DNA of 64,000 nt, taken from contig SUYH01000002.1 in NCBI GenBank assembly GCA_015060535.1, forward strand, positions 124,001-188,000, read 5' to 3'. Each line of letters begins with the position of its first letter. The stretch's first letter is position 1. The stretch comes from Prevotella sp. (GTDB lineage Bacteria; Bacteroidota; Bacteroidia; Bacteroidales; Bacteroidaceae). The notes under the pieces were generated by a model. That model was not told where the DNA came from. It saw nothing but the letters and a program-made list of their open reading frames with translations, and did not search any database. Position numbers and translations under genes: made by a program. Positions 54,527-61,569 of the stretch are shown here, one piece after another.

Positions 54527-54847
54527 GATTTCACTTCCATGATAGTTTCTGCAAAGATACGAATAAGCGAGAAGAAAACAAAATAAAAGCGTTTTTATTT
54601 ATGCGTCCCTTCGGTAGCAAGCGTTTTGTTCCCAGCCTGGGAATGAGTTGTTCCCAGCTTGGGAAGAAAGGATTCCCACGCTGGGAACATTCCTTTAGGT
54701 ACGGGCTATCTTTATCGCACAATAAGGCAAGGTTATTGCTCAATAAGCGTGGGTTATTGCACGATAAAAAAAGGTTTTTTCAAAAATGGGCCATCTCTCC
54801 CATCAACTGGCTGGAAGCCCTTTAAATACGGGCTTTGTTGGTCTTTC
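54527..54847. other. Intergenic DNA with two palindromic tandem arrays
   Basis: No gene is evident. Three palindromes TTCCCA-N3-TGGGAA start at 54629, 54651 and 54673 (pitch 22). Three of the form TTAT(C/T)GC(A/T)C(A/G)ATAA start at 54712, 54733 and 54754 (pitch 21). One ATCTCTCCC element at 54793 and an AAGGGC-type inverted repeat follow (GGAAGCCCTTTAAATACGGGC). Confidence 0.75.
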
Positions 54848-54908
54848 ATCTCTCCCGTCATCCCTACCAAATCTCTCCCGTCATCTCTCCCATCATCCCT
54901 CCCATCCA
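54848..54908 (+). repeat. Left ATCTCTCCC repeats of VapE cassette 2
   Basis: ATC(T/C)CT(C/A)CC elements start at 54848, 54860, 54871, 54883 and 54895, a pitch of 11-12 bp. The 23 bases at 54869-54891 match the complement of 56418-56440 exactly, so the gene lies between inverted repeats. Confidence 0.85.
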
Positions 54909-54979
54909 CGTGTCTCCATGATAATTACAAAAATTACACGAAAATGAAGTGTTAAAACGTTGGTTTTTGGAGGAAAAAC

Positions 54980-55146
54980 TTGCAGAACGCAAAAAAATTT
55001 TGTATCTTTGCAAAGCATTTTGAGATGCTTTGCGAATGAAGGCTTCGGCTCAGCAAAGTTCGAACAAGTTCGACTCTGCATTCGCCTTGCACTTCACTTG
55101 CAACTGGAAAATGGGAGTCATGGATAACACTAGAAAAACACCATGA
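54980..55146 (+). promoter_or_regulatory. Promoter and conserved leader of VapE gene 2
   Basis: TTG (54980-54982), a 20-base spacer and TATCTTTG (55003-55010). The leader matches that of copy 1 on both sides of an insertion of about 88-90 bp (around 55014-55101). The mini-ORF MDNTRKTP runs 55120-55146 and its stop overlaps a second ATG. Confidence 0.7.
55010..55103. repeat. Fold-back insertion in the VapE 2 leader
   Basis: Compared with copy 1, an extra segment of about 90 bp is flanked by TTGCAA on both sides. It holds GCAAAGCAT (55010-55018) facing ATGCTTTGC (55025-55033), and GCGAATG facing CATTCGC around an inner GTTCGAAC. Such a foldable insertion resembles a small MITE-like or REP-like element. 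Confidence 0.65.
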
Positions 55147-55195
55147 AAAACCCGCCAATAACATTATTAATAACCGTTTCGAGACAAGAACTACT

Positions 55196-56398
55196 ATGGA
55201 ACAAAAAAACGTAGTGGCCTGTGGGACGCCCGAAAGTGCCCACAACGAGAGTGTGCTCGCCGTAGAGCTTTTTTTGAATGAGAACTACCGTTTCCGACGC
55301 AACGTGCTCAGCGGAAAGGTGGAGTTTGCCACGCAGGCTGATGACGCTTGGCGTCCGCTGACACAGGCTGCCCTCAACAGCATCGTGATTCGTGCCAAGC
55401 GCGAAGAGGTGCTGGAGAAGGGTAGCCCCAAGGCGGAGATTACAGAGTATGTGCAGTCGGAAGAGGTGCCTGAGCACAATCCTGTGCTGGCTTTCCTCAG
55501 CAGTCTGCCCAAGTGGGACAGACAGAACCACATTGCCCGTGTATTCAGCCGCTTGCCAGGCATCACCTCTGAGCAGCTGAACTATCTCACCATCTGGCTA
55601 CGATCCTCGGTGGCTCACTGGATGCAGATGGACATGCTGCACGGCAACGAGTGTGTGCCTACGCTCATTGGCAGTCAGGGATGTGGCAAGACCACCTTCG
55701 TGCGCCGTCTGCTACCCGTGAACCTGCGTGAGTACTACATGGACCACCTGAACCTGTCGAACAAGTTCGATAAGGAAATGGCGCTGACCAACAATCTCTT
55801 CGTCAATCTGGACGAGTTGGATGCCATCCGTCCCAGCCAGCAGTCGTCGCTGAAGCAGACGCTGTCAGTCAGCAAGGTGAACGGTCGCCCGATTTTCGGA
55901 CGAGCTCAGGAGGATCGTCCTCGATTTGCCTCGTTTGTGGCAACCACCAACAATCGTCGTCCGCTGAAGGATGTCACAGGGTCGCGTCGCTACATCTGCA
56001 TCTTGATACCTGATGGACAGCTGATTGACAATACTGGCGACATCGACTACGGACAGTTGTATGCGCAGGTGGTGTATGAACTGAAAGAGCAGAAGGCCCC
56101 ATACTGGTATAACAACGAGGAGGTTGCTCGTATTCAGCAGCTGAACCAGGACTTTATGGAAAAGAAAGATCTGGGTGAGATGTTTGTGGCTTGTTTCCGT
56201 AAGCCTAAGGAGGACGAGCTGGTGAAGCCTATGAGTTGCGACCAGATGATTGGTATCATGCAGAAGGACTACCCCACCCTGCAGAACACGATAGGTAATA
56301 GGGTCAAACTGGGCAAGGCCATCAAGGCAATGGGCTTCGAACACAAAGAGCACTCGCATGTGGCCTATTACAAGGTGGTTCCGCTGAGGGCTGCATGA
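55196..56398 (+). CDS. VapE-like P-loop ATPase with C-terminal DUF3874 (copy 2)
   Basis: A 400-residue protein. Walker A GSQGCGKTTFVRRLLP, Walker B-like VNLDELDAIRPS, ATTNNRRPL and GSRRYICI motifs match copy 1, as does the C-terminal DUF3874 part (HSHVAYYKVVPL). About 70 percent identical by eye, with the divergence mainly in the N-terminal 15 residues and the last 70. Both reading frames are intact. The family is associated with mobile genetic elements and virulence loci, but no biochemical function is established for the stand-alone form. Confidence 0.85.
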   Translation: MEQKNVVACGTPESAHNESVLAVELFLNENYRFRRNVLSGKVEFATQADDAWRPLTQAALNSIVIRAKREEVLEKGSPKAEITEYVQSEEVPEHNPVLAFLSSLPKWDRQNHIARVFSRLPGITSEQLNYLTIWLRSSVAHWMQMDMLHGNECVPTLIGSQGCGKTTFVRRLLPVNLREYYMDHLNLSNKFDKEMALTNNLFVNLDELDAIRPSQQSSLKQTLSVSKVNGRPIFGRAQEDRPRFASFVATTNNRRPLKDVTGSRRYICILIPDGQLIDNTGDIDYGQLYAQVVYELKEQKAPYWYNNEEVARIQQLNQDFMEKKDLGEMFVACFRKPKEDELVKPMSCDQMIGIMQKDYPTLQNTIGNRVKLGKAIKAMGFEHKEHSHVAYYKVVPLRAA

Positions 56399-56401
56399 AC
56401 T

Positions 56402-56529
56402 GGACGGGAGAGATCAAGGGAGAGATGACGGGAGAGATTTGGGAGAGATTCAGGAGAGATCAGAGGCATCTCTCCCATGCTCAACCCCCGATGAATAAAG
56501 GATTTTTGAAACAATTATGGGAGAGATGA
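56402..56529 (-). repeat. Right GGGAGAGAT repeats of VapE cassette 2
   Basis: Elements of the form GGGAGAGAT start at 56406, 56418, 56430, 56441 and about 56452, a pitch of 11-12 bp. An inverted pair CATCTCTCCCAT (56467-56478) and ATGGGAGAGATG (56517-56528) follows. The second overlaps the start codon of the DUF6078 gene. Confidence 0.85.
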
Positions 56530-56966
56530 AAGAAAAACAACTTACGCAATACGATTTTCCAATGGGATATGCGGTGTGCTTCAACAGCGAGTGCACACTG
56601 AAAGAACAATGTCTGCACCATCAGGCCTATCTGCTACGACGTGACGACAGGACGAGCGGCCCAGCCATTTATCCTGAGGCGTGGAAGGACGGCCAGTGCA
56701 AACGCTACAGCGAGGATTTATTGGTGAAGAAAGCCTGGGGTTTCAGCCAGATTTACGACAACGTGCCTCACTACAAGCGGGCTGAGGCTCATCGGTGCGT
56801 CATGAACTACTTCAGCGCAGGCTGCGGTCCGTACTACCGTTACCATCATGGCGAGAATAAGCTAACGCCTCGTCAGCAACAGGACATTATGGACATTCTG
56901 GCCCATTTCGGTTCCACTGACGGCCTGGCCTTCGACCATTATGAGATGGATTTCAACTTCGATTAA
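56517..56966 (+). CDS. DUF6078 family protein
   Basis: A 149-residue cytoplasmic protein; the ATG at 56517 overlaps the last GGGAGAGAT repeat, while ATG at 56526 (MKEKQLTQYDFPMGYAV) may be the true start. Six cysteines, several in a CTLKEQCLHH-type pattern, and a C-terminal YRYHHGENKLTPRQQQDIMDIL motif fit DUF6078, found in Bacteroidetes near mobile elements. No function is known. Confidence 0.72.
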   Translation: MGEMKEKQLTQYDFPMGYAVCFNSECTLKEQCLHHQAYLLRRDDRTSGPAIYPEAWKDGQCKRYSEDLLVKKAWGFSQIYDNVPHYKRAEAHRCVMNYFSAGCGPYYRYHHGENKLTPRQQQDIMDILAHFGSTDGLAFDHYEMDFNFD

Positions 56967-56993
56967 ATAATGTTAATTCTTGGACGGATTCCA

Positions 56994-57023
56994 TTGTCAT
57001 TCCAAAAATAGTGCATATCTTTG
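56994..57023 (+). promoter_or_regulatory. Promoter of the SPFH operon
   Basis: TTG (56994-56996), a 19-base spacer and TATCTTTG (57016-57023). Confidence 0.65.
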
Positions 57024-57075
57024 CGATATCAAATTGATATCACTTTAAACATTAACAATTAAAAACTTAAGGACA

Positions 57076-58041
57076 ATGGAGAATCAAGAGTTCAAATTTG
57101 AAGGTACAGTACTTAACGGCTTTCTAATGCTGTTTATCAACTTGGCTATGCTGATTTTGTCTATCGTTGGAATCGTCTATAGCATCATCATGCTCGACGC
57201 CAGCAATGGCGCGCAAGGTGGTTGGTTGCTGGGAAGTAGCATCCTATTGGTCGTTATCAATATCATCATGTGGTGTGGCATGTTGCAGTTGGAGCCCAAC
57301 GAGGCTCGCGTCACCACTTGGTTTGGTAAGTATGCAGGCACCTTTGCCCAGACGGGATTCTATTGGATTAACCCCTTCTATGGTACTAAAAAGGTATCCC
57401 TGCGCGCGCGTAATCTCGATGCAGAGCCTATCAAGGTGAATGACAAGACGGGTAACCCCGTGATGATCGGACTGGTGCTGGTTTGGAAACTGAAGGACAC
57501 GTATAAGGCGCTGTTTGAGGTCGATTCTCAGACGATGGCTGCCAACCCCAATTCCGTTGGTAGCGACACCAAGGGACTGATGAATGCGCTGGAGAACTTC
57601 GTACGCGTTCAGAGCGACGCAGCTCTCCGGCAGGTAGCAGGCCAGTATGCCTACGACGATGAGGATACAAAAGAAGGCGAGCCCACGCTACGTTCAAATG
57701 CTGATGAGGTAAACGAGCAGTTGGAGCAGAAACTCGACGAGCGTCTGGCTCTGGCTGGTATCGAGGTGGTAGAGGCCCGTATCAACTATCTGGCTTATGC
57801 TCCTGAGATTGCTGCTGTGATGTTGCGCCGCCAGCAGGCTTCAGCTATCATTACAGCTCGTGAGAAGATTGTAGAGGGTGCCGTATCAATGGTAAAGATG
57901 GCGCTCGACAAACTCTCCAGCGAGGAGATTGTGGAACTCGACGACGACAAGAAGGCTGCTATGGTTTCGAATCTGCTCGTGGTGCTCTGTGGCGACGAAA
58001 GTGCTCAGCCTGTAGTAAACACAGGAACACTGAATCATTAG
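57076..58041 (+). CDS. SPFH/band 7 domain membrane protein
   Basis: A 321-residue protein. Two N-terminal membrane helices (about 15-35 and 48-68) are followed by an SPFH domain: [32 protein letters not shown], then a helical C-terminal part ([31 protein letters not shown]). SPFH proteins scaffold membrane microdomains or protect membrane proteases. It heads a tight operon with an Arc-like protein, two membrane proteins and a hydrolase fragment. Confidence 0.9.
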   Translation: MENQEFKFEGTVLNGFLMLFINLAMLILSIVGIVYSIIMLDASNGAQGGWLLGSSILLVVINIIMWCGMLQLEPNEARVTTWFGKYAGTFAQTGFYWINPFYGTKKVSLRARNLDAEPIKVNDKTGNPVMIGLVLVWKLKDTYKALFEVDSQTMAANPNSVGSDTKGLMNALENFVRVQSDAALRQVAGQYAYDDEDTKEGEPTLRSNADEVNEQLEQKLDERLALAGIEVVEARINYLAYAPEIAAVMLRRQQASAIITAREKIVEGAVSMVKMALDKLSSEEIVELDDDKKAAMVSNLLVVLCGDESAQPVVNTGTLNH

Positions 58042-58129
58042 ACAGAAGAAATATTTTAGACAGAAGAACATAAATAACACAGATTAAAATTATGTCTTTT
58101 TGTTCCTCTGTCTAAAAAACAACAAACTT

Positions 58130-58321
58130 ATGTCGGAAAAGAAGACAAAGAATTTTATTCTGCGCGTTGACGCTGAGACGATGGACGCGATAGAGGCCTG
58201 GGCTGCGGACGAGTTCCGCAGCACCAACGGCCAGCTCCAGTGGATCATCACTGAAGCTCTGCGCAAAGCCAAGCGTCTGCCTAAAAAGAAACAACAAGAA
58301 CCCAAACCAGAAGAGTTATGA
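58130..58321 (+). CDS. Arc-like ribbon-helix-helix protein
   Basis: A 63-residue protein from the ATG at 58130 (MSEKKTKNFILRVDAETMDAI). The short strand NFILRVD, helices AETMDAIEAWAADEF and the second helix NGQLQWIITEALRKAKR match Arc/MetJ-type regulators. It binds DNA as a dimer. Its stop overlaps the ATG of the next gene (ATGA). A likely autoregulator of the SPFH operon. Confidence 0.85.
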   Translation: MSEKKTKNFILRVDAETMDAIEAWAADEFRSTNGQLQWIITEALRKAKRLPKKKQQEPKPEEL

Positions 58322-58500
58322 ACAGGAAGAAAGCCCTCTTATTATTGTCAGCCATCCAAACATTCCTATTGGCGATGTTCGTCGTGCTATTCGTAAACAA
58401 AGCTATCGGTTTGACGGCATTTGTAGCTTGCGTCGCCACCATCGGTGTTGTCTTTTCAGCACTTATCGTCGTAGCCATTCGTAAACTCCCACCCATGTAA
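58318..58500 (+). CDS. Small two-helix membrane protein
   Basis: A 60-residue protein with two hydrophobic helices (about 5-25 and 30-52) and basic ends. It begins in the ATGA overlap with the Arc-like gene. I recognise no family; the tight spacing supports that it is real. Confidence 0.7.
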   Translation: MNRKKALLLLSAIQTFLLAMFVVLFVNKAIGLTAFVACVATIGVVFSALIVVAIRKLPPM

Positions 58501-58506
58501 TTGATT

Positions 58507-58941
58507 ATGGAAAAGAAATTCGACATCAAAGAGGTAAAAGTTCATCGAACTCTCGAAGGCACCATTTTCGAGATTGTTAGTGCTATTATCCTGGTTGTGG
58601 TGTGGGTTTTGGCTTTCACCACAAAGATATTCGATGGTTCAGAGATTCAAGGCAAGCATATTGCCATTATTACCGTGACTTTTGCGACAATTGTATTATT
58701 GGTTGGTTCCTATTGCCCCAGATGGATTAATGCCGGACAGGAGCTCAAAAATATCCGTCAGGTAGAGATTGCCATCCGGATGACTCGCACCTTAGCTGTT
58801 GAGTTAGCAGCGTTCTGCCTATTGATGGTAGCCTTTTCGTCTAATAAGGCTATCACCGATATCATGCCCACCATATCTTCCGTCGTTGTGTTAGCCACCA
58901 TCGCCATTTTCAATGCCTTTATATACGGAGCCAGATTATGA
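58507..58941 (+). CDS. Four-helix membrane protein of unknown function
   Basis: A 144-residue protein from the ATG at 58507. Hydrophobic helices at about 15-40, 50-70, 88-107 and 115-138. No known domain. The end overlaps the ATG of the next gene by 4 bases. In the operon SPFH-Arc-TM-TM-hydrolase. Confidence 0.75.
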   Translation: MEKKFDIKEVKVHRTLEGTIFEIVSAIILVVVWVLAFTTKIFDGSEIQGKHIAIITVTFATIVLLVGSYCPRWINAGQELKNIRQVEIAIRMTRTLAVELAAFCLLMVAFSSNKAITDIMPTISSVVVLATIAIFNAFIYGARL

Positions 58942-59441
58942 AGAAAACGATTATCACGCTACTGACAGCTCTCTTTGTATTGAGCGCGCATGCTCAGGTA
59001 AATCCGACAACCACATTGGAGGGTTCATGGTCAGGCAAACTCAAAGTAGGAGCTATGTCGCTGACCTTAGTGCTCCATCTGGAGCAAGCCGATGGCTATG
59101 TCAAGGCATCATTAGATAGTCCGGATCAGGGGGCAAAAGGCATTTCTGCCTATAAAGAGTACCTGTCTGACGACTCTGTTGCCATCAAGGTGGAATCTAT
59201 TGGTGCCACCTATCGTGCCAAGTTGAAAGACGGAAAACTGGATGGTACTTTCTCGCAGAGCGGCATGACGTTTCCGCTTGAAATGACAAAAGGTGTAACA
59301 AAGGTAAAGCGCCCTCAGGAGCCCAAAGCACCTTATCCTTATGAGACAGAGGAAGTGATATTCAAGAATGAAGTTGATGGCGCCACGCTGGCTGGTACGC
59401 TGACTTGGCCCGTGGGTTACGACAAAAATGCGAAGAAGCCT
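58938..59441 (+). pseudogene. Truncated secreted alpha/beta-hydrolase
   Basis: A signal peptide (MKKTIITLLTALFVLSAHAQ) is followed by the small N-terminal domain of this hydrolase family, then the beginning of the hydrolase domain (VIFKNEVDGATLAGTLTWPVGYD). Homology stops near 59441, before the usual nucleophile elbow, and the frame runs into the 95-bp repeat, ending at 59558 after about 38 foreign residues. The catalytic domain is absent, so the gene is broken. Confidence 0.8.
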
Positions 59442-59463
59442 AGCATTAAAAGCCTTCTCATAG

Positions 59464-59557
59464 AAGTTTGCATTTTTTATCGAAATGTCATATTTTGCTT
59501 TAACATGCAGATTATAAGTAGGTTAAATGCTATGACATTGAATTTCAAAATGTCATA
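59464..59557 (+). repeat. Dispersed 95-bp repeat, copy 2
   Basis: About 85 of 95 positions match copy 1 at 25317-25411, in the same orientation. It lies about 20 bases after the point where homology of the hydrolase ends. It contains the ATGACATTGAATTTCAAAAT palindrome-like block. Confidence 0.8.
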
Positions 59558-59861
59558 ATTTCCATGCTTTTAGGGCATTTTTCTGCAAAAGTCTGCTTCC
59601 GACAGCTGCAAGGAATATAGTCTATGCTGATTAACCCTGCCTTATTCTGCAATAACCTTGGAGTATTCTTCAATACTCCGATAGTAATGAAAAATATTCC
59701 GAAAGTAATGAAAAATACTCCGAAAGTAATGAAAAATCCAGTTACCCCACAAAAAAGACACTTTGTGAGCAGGACTGTAATTGACAACAGCAAAAGAAAA
59801 AGTAATCAGAGGAACCGACCCCCTGATCATGTGAATGTCCATCGTTTTCGCCGCAAGAAAA
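59558..59861. other. Non-coding stretch with a 21-bp tandem triplet
   Basis: No gene is evident. Three 21-bp units AATA(C/T)TCCGA(A/T)AGTAATGAAA lie at 59672-59734. An inverted repeat GGAGTATT-CTTC-AATACTCC sits just before (59660-59679). The surrounding sequence (59561-59650) resembles nothing I know. Confidence 0.75.
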
Positions 59862-59892
59862 AATGATTATCCGCAATGAGCGGATAATCATT
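59862..59892 (-). terminator. Terminator of the carboxylesterase operon
   Basis: AATGATTATCCG (59862-59873) and CGGATAATCATT (59881-59892) form a perfect 12-bp stem. On the minus strand a run of T (TTTTTTCT) follows directly. The last esterase stops 53 bases upstream. Confidence 0.88.
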
Positions 59893-59945
59893 AGAAGAGG
59901 CTCCTGTTGAAGCGCAAGCCTGACGCTGCCACTTTTGACGTTCTG

Positions 59946-61532
59946 TCAAGGCATATAATAGTTGGTCAGGAAGTAGCTGCGCTCCCAGTCTACAATCTTC
60001 ACTTCAGACTCCTTGGCTGGATGGATGTCATGCTCGTCGAGCACCATCACCTGCTTGTTCTCCAGATCGTAGAGCGGCCACTCCTTCGCCTTGCCGTCGG
60101 GCGATTGCTCAGCCGTGAGCGAGGGATTGCCGGTCTTGGCGAACTGCACCCACATGCGGCGCATGGTCTTGCAGAAAGTCTCGTCGTAGGCTCTTCCTGT
60201 GAAGTCGTTGAGCTCCGGATGGTTGAATACGACCGACAGTTCTGATGCGTGCCCGCTTTTAATCATGGGCAGGGCGGACTCCACTGAGTAATAGTAGGTG
60301 TACGACTTGCCGCCGGCCTTGGTCTGCTCCTCCGACAGTCGGATCTGCGGTGCGATGAACATGATCTGACTGAACAGGCGGACGGTGGCCTCATAGCGCG
60401 GGCCCTCGATGTCACGGCAGTAGCTCTCCACCAGTTCCTTTTCCTTGTCGGTCAGCTGGGTGAGCTTCTCGGCCAGGCGCCCTTCGGCCCACGCATTCCA
60501 CACATCCTCTCCGATTACGCCCAGGAAGGTGTTCATCTCGTCCTTGTTGCAGCCCTGCAGGAATTCGATGTCCTTCGCAGCGCCATTGGCGTAGGCCTCC
60601 CATGTGTTCAGAGGCAGGTAGCGGCCGTCCCTCTCAGGGAATGTGCGTATGCCGAGCTTCTGGTAGAATCCGTACAAGTCTGTCCATACTTCCGCCAGCT
60701 TCTCAGCGCTTACCTTCTTCAAATCGGCCACGGTCTTGCAGCCGAGGGCCTCCATCACCTTGTCGGTACATGTGATGGCCTGCTCCGGACTCCTCGTCTG
60801 TCCGGGCGCACCGCTCTGCGTGATGACACGCTTGAAATACTGATGCGAACCCTTGATGAGCGGCAGGAAGGTTGTGCTGGCGCCGCCTGCCGACTCGCCC
60901 CAGATGGTCACGTTGCCGGGGTCGCCGCCGAAGGCTGCAATATTCTCGTGAATCCACTTCAGCGCCATCATCTGGTCCATGAGGCCCAGATTAGGCGCAT
61001 CCTGATAGTCCTTGCCGTCAGACAGATGCGACAGATGGAAGAATCCGAAGAAGCTGACTCGGTAGGTGATGGTGACAAAGACGATGTCAGGGTTCTCCGT
61101 CACCAGGTTGTGGCAGTCGTACTGCGGGTCGGTCGTTCCGCCAACCTCGAAGCCGCCACCGTAGATCCACACGATGACCGGCTTCTTCGGCGTAGCGTCG
61201 TCACTCCGCCAGATATTCAGATAGAGGCAGTCCTCGCCCATAGGATAGAGGGAGGCAGGGTCGCCAGGTGCCTGTACAGGGCTTTTGCCATAGTAACAGG
61301 CCTCATAGATACCGCTGTCGGGAGTAACATCTACAGGGGCCTTCCAGCGCAGGTCGCCTACGGGCTGCTGGCCTACAAAGGGAATGCCCTTATAAGAAAT
61401 GACGTTCTCTTTCTTTTGGCCTACGAAGGTTCCGTTGACACACTTGACGGCCAGCGACTTATCGTAATTCCCGTCGGTAATCGGCTGATTCTCGCCGTAT
61501 TGCGGCATCAGTTTTTCTTCTACTTCATTCAT
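59946..61532 (-). CDS. Type B carboxylesterase (copy 2)
   Basis: A 528-residue enzyme from the ATG at 61532 (MNEVEEKLMPQYGENQ); a longer in-frame ATG at 61619 would overlap the preceding gene. The oxyanion GGGFEVGG and nucleophile elbow GESAGGASTT are intact, with later Glu in GCNKDEM and His in SGHASELSVVF. No signal peptide is apparent, so it may act in the cytoplasm. These enzymes cleave carboxylic esters of plant, drug or lipid origin. It is about 60-65 percent identical by eye to the preceding esterase. Confidence 0.9.
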   Translation of the reverse strand: MNEVEEKLMPQYGENQPITDGNYDKSLAVKCVNGTFVGQKKENVISYKGIPFVGQQPVGDLRWKAPVDVTPDSGIYEACYYGKSPVQAPGDPASLYPMGEDCLYLNIWRSDDATPKKPVIVWIYGGGFEVGGTTDPQYDCHNLVTENPDIVFVTITYRVSFFGFFHLSHLSDGKDYQDAPNLGLMDQMMALKWIHENIAAFGGDPGNVTIWGESAGGASTTFLPLIKGSHQYFKRVITQSGAPGQTRSPEQAITCTDKVMEALGCKTVADLKKVSAEKLAEVWTDLYGFYQKLGIRTFPERDGRYLPLNTWEAYANGAAKDIEFLQGCNKDEMNTFLGVIGEDVWNAWAEGRLAEKLTQLTDKEKELVESYCRDIEGPRYEATVRLFSQIMFIAPQIRLSEEQTKAGGKSYTYYYSVESALPMIKSGHASELSVVFNHPELNDFTGRAYDETFCKTMRRMWVQFAKTGNPSLTAEQSPDGKAKEWPLYDLENKQVMVLDEHDIHPAKESEVKIVDWERSYFLTNYYMP

Positions 61533-61569
61533 AGCTTTATTCTCCTTTTTACTGTTGCAAAGATGATTG

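Noticed and set aside
54601..54825. A 74-codon plus-strand frame in the palindrome region
   Set aside because: Its residues are read from the TTCCCAG and TTATTGC palindromes only, so it is a repeat artefact.
59624..59866. An 80-codon frame over the 21-bp tandem repeat
   Set aside because: The repeated peptide comes from the tandem DNA repeat and a basic tail; there is no start context or known domain.
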